A stretch of DNA of 64,000 nt. It comes from JACKAF01 sp041391485 (lineage in GTDB: Bacteria > Bdellovibrionota > FAC87 > UBA2466 > JACKAF01). The first letter of the stretch is position 1. Every line of letters begins with the position of its first letter. Position numbers and translations under genes: made by a program. The stretch is from the NCBI GenBank assembly GCA_041391485.1, contig JAWKNY010000012.1, positions 1 to 64,000 on the forward strand. Reading direction: 5' to 3'. The notes beneath the pieces are model-generated. The model ran no database searches and was not told the origin of the DNA. It worked only from the letters and a program-made list of their open reading frames with translations. Below, piece by piece: positions 55,838 to 64,000 of this stretch.

Positions 55838-56739
55838 GCGTGCCCCACTTGGGAAACGACGTCCTCTAAAAGACCATCTCGCAGGGCGAACGGAGTGGGG
55901 AGAACGCGATCCACTCGGCAAGCCTTCATACAAGCTTCAAGCAAGATCGCTCCAGGTAGAATGAGATCGATACGCCGTTCGGGCAGGCCGGGTACTTTCT
56001 GCAGCTGACGCCGGCTCATCCTTCGTAGTTCACGGCGTAGGGCCATCAAACTTTCCAGGCGAATTTCCTTTTCTCCAGTCGTGCGGCGGAGAACTCGCGC
56101 TAGGGTTTTAATGGTTCCGCTCGATCCGATGAAGTGATCCAATGTGTATTTTTTCAGTTTGCGAGCCGTTGGATCTAAAATCTTCTCAAGATGAGTGAAT
56201 AGCGGCTTGGTGTCCTTCGGAGGGATGGCCGGGATGTATTGCTGTTTTAGCCTCGCGACACCCAACGGCAGGCTCGTACTCAAAAAAATGTTCTTACCCT
56301 GGCAGGCGGTAATCTCGGTGCTGCCTCCACCGATATCAATGAGGCCGAAAGTTCCCTCGCAGCGCTTCTCTTTGGCAAGTATCCCGGTTGCAATCAGGTG
56401 GGCCTCTTGTTTGCCGCTGATGACTTGAACCTGAATCCCGGTTCGTTCCTGAATGAGCCGGATGATCTGGCGACGGTTTGAGGCCTCGCGCAAGGCGCTG
56501 GTAGCGTAGGCCACCAGCCGCTCGACCTTAAACTGGTAAGCTTCGTACTGATAGTCCTCAATCAGTTCGACCAGCCGTGTGGCTGCCGACGTGCCTACCT
56601 TGCCGGTTGAGAACACGCTGTCTCCCAACCGGATCATTTGCTTTTGGCGGTGCAGATTTCTGGTGCGCCCTGTCTTGTTGATATCGTAGATGTCGAAGCG
56701 AACAGAGTTCGTTCCGAGATCCACAACCCCCACCCGCAT
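55834..56739 (-). CDS. ppx: Exopolyphosphatase / Ppx-GppA phosphatase
   Basis: About 301 residues, ASKHA fold. The start is ATG at 56739, preceded by AAGGGGA, opening at RVGVVDLGTNSVRFDIYD (phosphate-1 motif). SALREASNR, the LIDIGGGSTEI motif and the FIGSSGTIKTLARVL region follow. Removes terminal phosphate from polyphosphate and/or pppGpp. It is shorter than the long E. coli Ppx and lacks the HD-like C-terminal domain. It converges with sixA, the stops overlapping. It completes a polyphosphate locus with ppk1. Confidence 0.93.
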   Translation of the reverse strand: MRVGVVDLGTNSVRFDIYDINKTGRTRNLHRQKQMIRLGDSVFSTGKVGTSAATRLVELIEDYQYEAYQFKVERLVAYATSALREASNRRQIIRLIQERTGIQVQVISGKQEAHLIATGILAKEKRCEGTFGLIDIGGGSTEITACQGKNIFLSTSLPLGVARLKQQYIPAIPPKDTKPLFTHLEKILDPTARKLKKYTLDHFIGSSGTIKTLARVLRRTTGEKEIRLESLMALRRELRRMSRRQLQKVPGLPERRIDLILPGAILLEACMKACRVDRVLPTPFALRDGLLEDVVSQVGHA

Positions 56740-56819
56740 TGTTTGAATCCCCTTAGGCTGAAATCCTATGTTAACTAAGGAAATTAGCTGGCTACAACAA
56801 AAAGCTTCTATTCGGCGCG

Positions 56820-57104
56820 TTAGCTGAAGTGGATGGCGTGGATGACGTTGAGCTGTCTTTTTTCCCAATAGGAAAAAGAGCCGCGAACTTTGGAACCGAG
56901 TCGGGCGTCGCGGTAGAAATGGTAGTCACCGGGTTTGCGTCGGCTCTCGTCCATCTCGGCATAATGGACATCTTCAAGGACAAATGCGTACTCCCCGGAT
57001 TGCGTTCGAATTCGGTACTCGTAGTGCAGGGCTACCAAAGCATCGCCCTCAGGGCGGACCGTGAAACCCGGTAGCGAAGTGATTTCTCCCGTGAAGAGTT
57101 TCAA
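56820..57104 (-). CDS. Unknown protein, last gene of the AAA+ operon
   Basis: A 94-residue strand-rich protein of no recognised family. TTG at 57104 overlaps the stop of the preceding gene (TTGA). Its pattern (FTGEITS, a YAFVLEDVHYAEM block, then SKVRGSFSYWEKRQL) loosely parallels the upstream 92-residue protein, so the two may be tandem paralogs. It is probably a cytosolic partner of the AAA+ ATPase. Confidence 0.6.
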   Translation of the reverse strand: MKLFTGEITSLPGFTVRPEGDALVALHYEYRIRTQSGEYAFVLEDVHYAEMDESRRKPGDYHFYRDARLGSKVRGSFSYWEKRQLNVIHAIHFS

Positions 57105-57379
57105 GACTTAGGATCCTCTAGCTGAACGATGATCTTCATGCCTTTCCAGGAGACGTACTCCCCTTTCATCGGCCGGCCGATCCAATTTCCCCACTCCAAC
57201 CAACCGGTGTGCATGGGCGATACGAGCGACGGTTCCATTTCTTGGTAAACCTTGTCGGTTACCACATACGCCTTGCTACCATCCTCCAGCGTCACCTCCA
57301 TACCGTAGGCTTTCCCACTTAGCTCTGGCGACAGGGTATTGAAGTCGGTCAGTTTTCCTTTGAAAGCAGTACGTTTCAT
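57101..57379 (-). CDS. Unknown protein, third gene of the AAA+ operon
   Basis: A 92-residue protein of no recognised family. ATG at 57379 overlaps the stop of the preceding gene (ATGA) and has AGGACC upstream. The sequence is strand-rich (FKGKLTDF, YGMEVTLEDGSKAYVVTD, VYQEMEPS, WKGMKIIVQ). It loosely matches the following gene. No catalytic motif is seen. Confidence 0.6.
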   Translation of the reverse strand: MKRTAFKGKLTDFNTLSPELSGKAYGMEVTLEDGSKAYVVTDKVYQEMEPSLVSPMHTGWLEWGNWIGRPMKGEYVSWKGMKIIVQLEDPKS

Positions 57380-58245
57380 TTCAGGTCCTTTTCGAGCAGA
57401 CACCCGGAGTAACTCTCCGAGGCCGCTAACTGGGAAAGCCGCCCCCACAGCATTCGCATGTTGCGCTTAATGGTGTCAGTATTCACGCGAACGCCTTCGG
57501 GCTCAAGTGTGTAATCGAGAGGGACGGGCTTACCCCGCGGATCTTCGCGATCCCAAAGGTAAAGCCGCAGGTGTTTGCGGGCGAATTTTTGCCCGCCGTT
57601 TCTCAAAGCGTCATACACGAGGCGTTGTTGGTCGCGCCCCATGAAAATCTGGTTCCCACCGCCGATGTAGATGGTGCCGTATTTTCGTACTTCATCTGCG
57701 CGTGAGGGATTGCGTTGGGCCACAAACTGGGGAGCTACCTCGCCTTCAAAGGCCATGACCCCATCCGGACCTACCTTGGGAATCGTCAGTTCCGCCAAAA
57801 CCATGAAAGAATTCCAGCCGGAGAAAATAGCGCCGTCTATCATCGCCTGAAACTGAGAGAGCGGCCGTCCGCTGGCGCGCGCCCACCACGATCCGAGCTG
57901 GCCCGTAAGCAGGCTGTCCTCGCTGAACATTCTATAAACCTTTTCACCCTCTTGCAGACCGACCCGCCAGTACTCGCCATTCATGTAGGTGTGATCGATG
58001 AGTGGGCTAAATCCAAACGCCGTCTTGTGGTAGTTGTAGTTGTAATATTGAAAAACCTGCGAGGATCCGAAAAAACCTCGCTCTTTTAGACTTTCGTACG
58101 TCCTTCTTTCTTTGCGCGAGACACTCCTTTCGATCTGGCCGTAAAACGACGGGCTCAAACGAATACCCCACCGGCTTGCCAGCGTTCGGATTTCCTGACG
58201 GTTGAGGACGGGTTCCATCTGGCGGCGCTGTGGATCTAAGATCAT
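57376..58245 (-). CDS. Unknown protein, second gene of the AAA+ operon
   Basis: A protein of about 290 residues of no recognised family. ATG at 58245 overlaps the ATPase stop (ATGA). It is rich in Tyr/Trp and basic residues and has a YNYNYHKTAFG segment, a TIYIGGGNQIF strand and a C-terminal helical part. No transmembrane helix or signal peptide is seen. It is presumably a partner or substrate adaptor of the AAA+ ATPase. I do not assign a function. Confidence 0.65.
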   Translation of the reverse strand: MILDPQRRQMEPVLNRQEIRTLASRWGIRLSPSFYGQIERSVSRKERRTYESLKERGFFGSSQVFQYYNYNYHKTAFGFSPLIDHTYMNGEYWRVGLQEGEKVYRMFSEDSLLTGQLGSWWARASGRPLSQFQAMIDGAIFSGWNSFMVLAELTIPKVGPDGVMAFEGEVAPQFVAQRNPSRADEVRKYGTIYIGGGNQIFMGRDQQRLVYDALRNGGQKFARKHLRLYLWDREDPRGKPVPLDYTLEPEGVRVNTDTIKRNMRMLWGRLSQLAASESYSGCLLEKDLK

Positions 58246-59534
58246 GCGGGCAAGCCCCTGAAGTGACGGTACTCCCACTCGGTCCCGACCTGGCGCCAGA
58301 GCGCATCGTTTCCGATCATGTCTCGACTCAGCTCTAGACCGTGTTTTTGCATTTCGCGCTTCACGGACCACAGAAAATCAGTCTGGTTCACTTCCGTTCG
58401 GCCGTCCGAAGCGGCTTTGGCTGCGGCGTCGCGCACGCAGTTGCGAATGTTGCCTCCGGTCAGCACAAACTTGGCCAGGTAATCGAAGTCGATGTCTTTG
58501 GAGAGGGGCAAGGCTTTTGGACAGTTTACTTCCCAAATCCGGGCGCGCAGTTTTCGGGAAGGGCGGCCAAAATTTAGGGCGTACGTGAATCGCCTCAAAA
58601 ACGCGGGATCCATATTTTTTTCGTGATTCGTGCTGAGGATCACAATCCCGTCGAATGTTTCTAGTTCCTGCAATAGGAAGTTCACTTCTAGGTTTGAGTA
58701 GCGATCATGACTCCCCTTAACCTCGGTTCTTTGTCCGAAGATTGCATCCCCTTCGTCAAAGAGTAGAATTCCGGGCACCTGGCTAGCCGCCATAAAAATT
58801 TGCTTCAGGTTTTTCTGTGTGTCCCCAACGTACTTGCTCACGACCGATGACAGATCCACCTGATAAAGCGGGAGACCGAGGGTTTTGGCGACGACTTCGG
58901 CCGCCATGGTTTTGCCGGTACCGCTTTCACCGTGAAAAACTAAGGTGACGCCGTGGCCCCGGCTATGAAGACTCTTGAAACCCCATTCCTGCTCACAGTG
59001 TCTTTTGGTTTGGATGTACCGAATGGCCTCGCTGAGTTTCATCTGAAGCTTCGGGCCGGTGATGAGGGCCTCACGTTCATAGCGAGGTTCGATCTTACGG
59101 CTATGTTTGAGAAGTTCCTTATCATTGGCCAAAGTCTGTGCGGCGGTTTCGGGCCAGGTGGCCTGTTTGCCGTAGTGAGAAGGCAGCTCGATCACCGGCA
59201 TTTCGGGACGGGTGATGAGAAGCAGATTTTTTTGTGGGTTTTGAGCAAGGAAGCACTTCGCAAACGCACGCGCGCTTTCGATCTCGTTGAGGTGAAGCGC
59301 GTCGGCAACGGTCCAGCTAAGGCTGCTTCTATCGATGGCTTCGCGGGCTTCCACCATCGAGTACTGCTCCGGGACCATCCACTGGTTCTGGTCCGGATAG
59401 ATTTTTCCAAGCGCTTTTTCCAGCAGCTTTGTCTCTCCCGGAAGCATCCTCACGTGAAGGAAGCGCGCTGACTGGTTTTCCAGCCATGTTGCGAGTGGCT
59501 TGCCCGCCGAACGGGTTGTGCTTGGCACTTTCAT
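58242..59534 (-). CDS. AAA+ ATPase, first gene of a four-gene operon
   Basis: A protein of about 430 residues. The N-terminal 170 residues have no recognised domain. The AAA module has Walker A HGESGTGKT, pore-loop-like SKYVGDTQKN, Walker B LLFDEGDAIFG, sensor 1 LSTN and arginine fingers in AFLRRFTYAL. The block YSNLEVNFLLQELETFDGIVILSTN closely matches the ATPases encoded beside extracellular contractile injection systems and related tail-like structures. No tail, sheath or baseplate gene is in the window. ATG at 59534 is favoured over a TTG at 59537. The stop overlaps the next gene (ATGA). Confidence 0.85.
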   Translation of the reverse strand: MKVPSTTRSAGKPLATWLENQSARFLHVRMLPGETKLLEKALGKIYPDQNQWMVPEQYSMVEAREAIDRSSLSWTVADALHLNEIESARAFAKCFLAQNPQKNLLLITRPEMPVIELPSHYGKQATWPETAAQTLANDKELLKHSRKIEPRYEREALITGPKLQMKLSEAIRYIQTKRHCEQEWGFKSLHSRGHGVTLVFHGESGTGKTMAAEVVAKTLGLPLYQVDLSSVVSKYVGDTQKNLKQIFMAASQVPGILLFDEGDAIFGQRTEVKGSHDRYSNLEVNFLLQELETFDGIVILSTNHEKNMDPAFLRRFTYALNFGRPSRKLRARIWEVNCPKALPLSKDIDFDYLAKFVLTGGNIRNCVRDAAAKAASDGRTEVNQTDFLWSVKREMQKHGLELSRDMIGNDALWRQVGTEWEYRHFRGLPA

Positions 59535-59753
59535 CAATTCTATAGATTACAAGGGTCGTGCCAGGCCTGAGGCGCTCGGGATTTTTGTTGAAGGTGAATA
59601 CTTTCGATAGTCTATGCGCTGGGCTGGCTTTGGTTAGCGAGGCCCGACGGATTCATTCTTGAACAAAAGGGGGAAAAAATCTCACTTCTGAGACGGACGT
59701 TCAGAGGTTGCGGCGCTACCCCAGCGTCGAGTATTCTCGCACCTGGAGTTCGG

Positions 59754-60330
59754 ATGGAAAGTATTGATGGACGTTTGAAAGGTTTGGTTTTGATCCGGCC
59801 GCCGGGTCGTTTTCAGACTCGCGCGGTTGGTTTCACAAGGCCTATAACCAGGCATCGCTCGCGCGCGCATTGGGATTGAGTCTCCTTCATTCAGGACAAT
59901 ATCTCCCTGAGCGGAAGGGATCGTGCAGGGATTCACTTACAGCGATCCCCTTACGCCCAGGGCAAACTGGTGCGTTGTTTGAGGGGAGCCATTTTTGACG
60001 TGGCCGTGGATCTGCGATCGGGTTCGCCTACGTTTGGAGAATGGGAAAGCTTCGAACTGAGCAGAAACCAACCACTGCCTCTTTACGTGCCACCGGGCTT
60101 CGGTCATGCCTTCCAGGCATTGGAATACGACCATTTACTACAAATGCCGCCGCGAAATTACCTCCAAAGAGTCCGAGGATGGCATTCGCTATGATGATCC
60201 CGATTTGGGAATCGAATGGCCGCTTGCGCCCCAAAGATTTCAGACAAAGACGCGACGCGCTCGCGCCTTGGCCAATTCCATCGCCAGGACCCGAAGACTG
60301 CACGTAATCTTAATTGTCTTTCACGAGTTT
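59754..60330 (+). pseudogene. rfbC: dTDP-4-dehydrorhamnose 3,5-epimerase-like gene, frameshifted
   Basis: Segments in different frames reconstruct an RfbC/RmlC. LKGLVLIRPP begins the first segment. CLRGAIFDVAVDLRSGSPTF, LYVPPGFGHAFQAL, YYKCRREIT and DDPDLGIEWPLAPQRF follow in order. These are the family's substrate-binding and His motifs. ATG at 59754 has TGGAG before it. At least three indels are needed and the end is approximate. Epimerase for deoxysugars of LPS or capsule is the likely role. It is in the second indel-dense region (59.7-62.9 kb). Confidence 0.65.
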
Positions 60331-60629
60331 GAGCTTGGGCTTTGCCGTTGGCGGGCTTCCCGATGGCCCCTGTCGGGAAATCGGTCGATGCCGTGAGCCG
60401 TCAGCGCAAAGAACCCGTCGTTGTTTGCACCCTCAAGTGTAAGGCTGCCGTTTGAAGTAAAGGTTGTGTTGGCCAGTTCGATCGCTTTTCGCAGAATCTG
60501 TCTTTCGGTAAGCCCGCCGCGTCTTGGAATCCCACTATATAAGTACTGATGCATTCGAATTGGACCGTGTACTCGGATTCCGGATCAAAAGTCTTGAGCC
60601 CCCTCAATAGTACCGCGTTTCTTCGCCAT
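60321..60629 (-). CDS. Small hypothetical protein, frameshifted
   Basis: The minus-strand ATG at 60629 follows GGAGG at very close spacing. Pieces in three frames give KTFDPESEYTVQFECISTYI, then RQILRKAIELANTTFTSNGS and LTLEGANNDGFFALTAHGID. The helix-strand character looks like real coding sequence, but the family is not recognised. Restoring a frame needs two or more indels. Confidence in the boundaries is low. Confidence 0.35.
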
Positions 60630-60811
60630 TCCTCCGTGATCTGTTTTGGAATTATTTAGGTCCTTCCAAATTATGAAGGATCTGAGATCCGCCAATCAAC
60701 TGTAACCTTTTGTGCGTACAGTGAACGCACGCACACCATTAGAATACGCGGGGATTCGTGCCTGTGGCCCCAGGCGGAGGCTCTCGTGCTATGTTGGCGA
60801 CGTGACAGCCG

Positions 60812-61986
60812 ATGCGAAGCCAATTTGCCAAACTGGTATTTTACGTGCACCTGCTGCAGGATCGAGACCTGCTTTTTCCGTTGATCGCCGAAACATTGCC
60901 GACCGCCGTGTGCAAAAGTGTGGATAGAGAAGAAGGGGCTGGAGGAGGAAGCTCCGGACTGGATCGCTTCGCTGCGCACTGGGCGTGAGCCCCAAAAGGC
61001 GATGCCCTGGTGGCGACTGCGGTTGGGTTTATTCCTAGGCTGGCAAGCCAAGGAGGTGCTGGTAACTGCATCAGAGAGTAGTGCTTACATCGTCTTTCCT
61101 ACCACCTCACCGCGCGGCCAAGCGAAAGGGGCTCAGACCTTTACGATTCAGCATGGTCTTGAGAACGTGGGGCTCACTTATTTTGATTCGGAATGCCCGC
61201 CAGGGTCAGTGGGAAGTTGCCTCAGACAGCATTCTTATCTGGGGAGAATTGGCGCAACTGCATGAGGAGGTGCTGCCCGAAGTTGCCCGGCGCAAGTGCA
61301 TTAGCGTCGGTGTTCCAAAGTCCTACGCCGTCACGCGTTCGAGCGCGCACCGATCGGAACGTACGCGGATAGCGATTTTGAGAACCTTCACTGGTCGCGC
61401 TACGATAGCCACTACCGCGAGGCTTTTAGGCACGATCTTTTGCGACGCTAGTGCGCTACGAATGTGGAGTTTGTTTTTGAAGGGCACCGCCAGTGAGTGG
61501 CTCAGCGGGTTCTGGGAAAAGATTTCTCATGTGGAGAATGTGACCTGGGAAGGCCGCGATCGGGGTACCGAGTCTCCTGGAATTGCCGCACTGATTGACG
61601 GCGTGGACGCCGTGATTACAACGCCTTCGACCGTTGCTTTGGACGCCGCTTTGGACCGTTCGGTTGCCGTGGCCACGTATGATTTGGATTTGAGTTTTTA
61701 CGAACCCTTGCCCTTGCTGAGAAGCCAGAGTGAATGGTTCGGATTCGTTGAGAGCAAGCCCAGGCCCCAGGGGCTTTGGACCGCGTCCAACAGTTTCGCG
61801 ATTCGCACACGGTGGATTAGCGGAGCCAGTCCGCCTTTTCGAGTGCTTCGACTCGCCAGTAGTGTCTTTTCCCAGCCCACTTTTGAGCCGCAAAGGCGTA
61901 TCGAACCGGTGTCAGCCGCTGACGCTTCCGCAACCTGCCAGCCGGAATGCCCGGCTAAAACTCATTTTTCGGGAGGAGCTGCGTAA
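60812..61986 (+). pseudogene. Surface-polysaccharide GT-B-like transferase, frameshifted
   Basis: The ATG at 60812 opens MRSQFAKLVFYVHLLQDRD. Further segments in other frames give EEAPDWIASLR, TFTIQHGLENVGLTYFDSE, DSILIWGELAQLHEEVLPE, and IDGVDAVITTPSTVALDAAL. The QHG and TPSTVALDAA motifs are typical of GT-B enzymes such as CDP-glycerol or glycan transferases. At least three indels occur, and the end near 61986 is uncertain. A role in surface polysaccharide assembly is likely, in line with rfbC nearby. Confidence 0.5.
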
Positions 61987-62125
61987 AAGTCTTACAACTG
62001 TGGGATTTCGTGATGATCTCAGGCTGGAGATTGGAACGGATCCTGCTGCTATTTTCAGTAGCCGCTTTCGCCTAGAATTAGCTCAGTCATCAAGTCTTCA
62101 TTCTCTAATTGGAATCGAGACGATT

Positions 62126-62630
62126 ATGACTTTGAGATCTTACTGGCTCCTGATTGTTGGTTTAGTTTTTCCTCACTTTTATGACCGCCTGTAGAAACCG
62201 CAACAACTTGTTGTTGGGATCGGTGGTGGGAACCTCAACACGCTCCCCGGTGACCGCTCGACTTGTGCCGGTCCCATTCAAGGAGTCTCACTCAAGGATT
62301 AGCCCAAGCGGGACAATTGAAACCGGCGCCACGGTCCGGTGGCGGGTCGGCGATGCGTTTTAGTTTGATAGCGAGGGCGTACCTTGTCGCGGCAATTATT
62401 TTTTGAGCCGAGCGGATGTAGGCAGCCAGGACTTCGACGGGCTCGAAGAATATACGACCGAGTACCCTGTTCCCAACAACCTGCAAGTTGAAGAAGTCAC
62501 CATTTTTCAGCATCAGACCAAAGCGCTTTCTCTTACCTTAACCTCAGCCGCTTTCATTGTGGCCGGAGGCAGCAGTCAATCTTCTACAGGCGAAGTGCGG
62601 ATTGAGTTGCGACTTGTCCGCCATTCCTAA
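62126..62630 (+). CDS. Hypothetical lipoprotein, frameshifted
   Basis: ATG at 62126 starts a hydrophobic signal. One indel near 62170 gives VFLTFMTACRNRNNL with lipobox MTAC. A strand-rich domain follows (SPVTARLVPVPFKESHS, VRWRVGD). Another frame from about 62380 supplies SEGVPCRGNYFLSRADVGSQD and runs to the stop at 62630. I recognise no family. The stop overlaps the next ATG (TAATG). Confidence 0.45.
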
Positions 62631-63947
62631 TGCGCGAGGGGGCATCCCTACGGCCCCGAACAGTGTGCAAAACCCGCTTTCAGTGTCGTTGGATGTGGTG
62701 GACAGAAGTTCACCTGGTCAAAGTCTTTTTTCATTGTGCGAGCGACGGAGTTTACTTTGAAAACGGTGTACAGAAATCGCGCCCGATCTTTTTAAGTGGA
62801 CCGCGAACTTTCACCGCCTACCTATTACTGTGGATCGTCCTTTTGAGCACTCTTTTGTTGTGGAAGTCACACTCCGTCAACGCTCCCGGACGCTCGGCTA
62901 CTTGCACGGTGTTGACTCAGTATATGCCGGGAAGTGCCGACTGCGTTGAGCGCGACGCAAAATGGGGACAAGTTTGATTTCAACATCGGAGTGACGGGTT
63001 TTCACAATAGCTTATTTTTTGATGGCGTAAACGTAACCGGAATAACGCGCCTGCAACTTCTGGTCTGGAGTCGCCAGGGCGTCATGAGGCCACGGTGGTT
63101 GTGGGGTGTCGGACAAAAAACCTGCTCGACCGTCGTGGATCCCATCGTTCCTCCGACCTGTACTCTCAATGCGAGCGCCAATTCTGTGGAGCAGGGTACG
63201 AACTTTAACCTGAGCGTGCAAGTGAACGCCGGGACGGCGAGTTCATTTCTGCTCTCAGGAGGCGGCGTGGCCTCTCCTAACGCTTCCACCTCTGTTGTGA
63301 ACACGGCCAACTTGTCGCCGACCACTTACCAGTACACCGCTCGGGTAACGAACGTCTTTGGGCAAACGGGAAGCTGTTGGAAGAACGTCCAAGTGACGGC
63401 ACCACCGCCGCCACCGACTTGTTCCATCAGCGTGGTTTCGGCCCCCAACCCCATTCGCGTAAACGATTGGATCACGCTTCGCCTGACCCGACAAAACAGT
63501 GTCGGTCACACGCTTTCGGGTCCAAACCTAACGGCGACGACGCAGACCGAGGTCAGTGTGCAAATGCCTAATAGTGCGGGAGACTACACCTACCGTGACA
63601 TTGTGTTTGCGGCCAACGGCGTGCAAGGCAACTGCTCTAAAGTCGTGACCGTGGCGCCGCCGCCGGGAAGTTGGCATTCACTTTCTCCACCGCAGGATTG
63701 CGCCGCTTACTGTTCAGGAATCGGAAAACAAAATATCGATTCCCCCGAAGGGCATCGCTGTGCATCGGGTGAATTGATTCCGCAGTCTGCCGTAGGAGTG
63801 GTGAACTTTCGCTATGGTTGCTGGCCGAATTGCAGCCCGCATGGGGCGCCGGCTGGACGCAGCTACAGCAATCGCTACTGCTATGGGACTGGTCAAAAAC
63901 GCGATAACGATCGGACAGATAAGATAGTGGGCTGCTTCTGCCGATAA
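62630..63947 (+). CDS. Predicted secreted Ig-like, Cys-rich surface protein (frameshifted 5' half)
   Basis: The long open frame from about 62934 to 63947 reads DFNIGVTGFHNSLFFDGVNV, then two Ig/PKD-like repeats: CTLNASANSVEQGTNF...TYQYTARVTNVFGQTGSCW and CSISVVSAPNPIRVNDW...SAGDYTYRDIVFA, joined by Pro-rich linkers (VTAPPPPPT). The last 90 residues hold about ten Cys (DCAAYCSG, YGCWPNCSPH, VGCFCR). The first 300 bases are broken over two frames; FVVEVTLRQRSRTLGYLHGV is one such piece. The start at 62630 is a guess from overlap with the upstream stop. Probably an adhesin or surface-exposed protein. Confidence 0.6.
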
Positions 63948-64000
63948 CTTGGCTTCTCCTCGTTTGTAGAAAGGAACAGTGGCGAAGTGGCCCCAACTAG

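Noticed and set aside
1..64000. CRISPR arrays, rRNA genes or prophage
   Set aside because: No regularly spaced repeats, no rRNA-like conserved blocks and no phage structural genes were seen.

Overview
The window looks like chromosomal DNA of a Gram-negative, lipoprotein-rich predatory-lineage bacterium, most likely in or near the Bdellovibrionota (formerly delta-proteobacteria). The reasons are a clpX-lon pair, a TIGR02147/DUF4423 regulator (a family typical of Bdellovibrio-like and Fibrobacter-like genomes), GatCAB amidotransferase genes, about ten predicted lipoproteins, outer-membrane barrels ending in Phe, and LpoB/COG3014-type envelope genes. This placement is inference from gene content. 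No rRNA gene is present.

Layout: 0-10.3 kb holds clpX, lon, a small zinc-ribbon gene followed by a structured RNA or terminator, metK, a LysM lipoprotein, RNase J, an HD-GYP phosphodiesterase and a small membrane protein. 10.3-18.5 kb is accessory: a TetR regulator with a clear operator, a 1154-residue SF2 helicase with a tandem-repeat C-terminus, a secreted protein coupled to an exported flavoprotein monooxygenase, a RAYT transposase between perfect 15-bp inverted repeats, and tRNA-Val(TAC). 18.6-32.9 kb is mostly housekeeping (DUF2330, proC, gltA, uvrD/pcrA, gatCAB) but includes an overlapping two-gene topoisomerase VI operon (B then A), rare in bacteria, between two outer-membrane proteins. 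32.9-42 kb has a broken gmd, an aldo/keto reductase, a cobalamin-binding-like protein, a bolA-grxD-dsbD(alpha) Fe-S/redox group, LysR, gamma-glutamyltranspeptidase and the TIGR02147 regulator. 42-53 kb is an envelope region of lipoproteins and metallopeptidases with lpoB and a COG3014 lipoprotein. 53-57 kb carries ppk1-sixA-ppx. 56.8-59.5 kb is a four-gene, fully overlapping operon headed by an AAA+ ATPase of the type found beside contractile injection systems. 59.7-64 kb has fragmented surface-glycan genes (rfbC, a glycosyltransferase) and a secreted Ig-like, Cys-rich protein.

A pervasive feature is single-base frameshifts, often in homopolymers, in genes that should be intact (lon, rnj, uvrD, gatB, lpoB). 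They are densest at 32.0-34.2 kb and 59.7-62.9 kb. The simplest explanation is residual indel error in a long-read assembly, so these genes are annotated across the frameshift.

Strongest candidates for a little-described system: the four-gene AAA+ operon (56.8-59.5 kb), the repeat-tailed SF2 helicase (11.3-14.8 kb) and the bacterial topoisomerase VI operon (23.3-26.2 kb).
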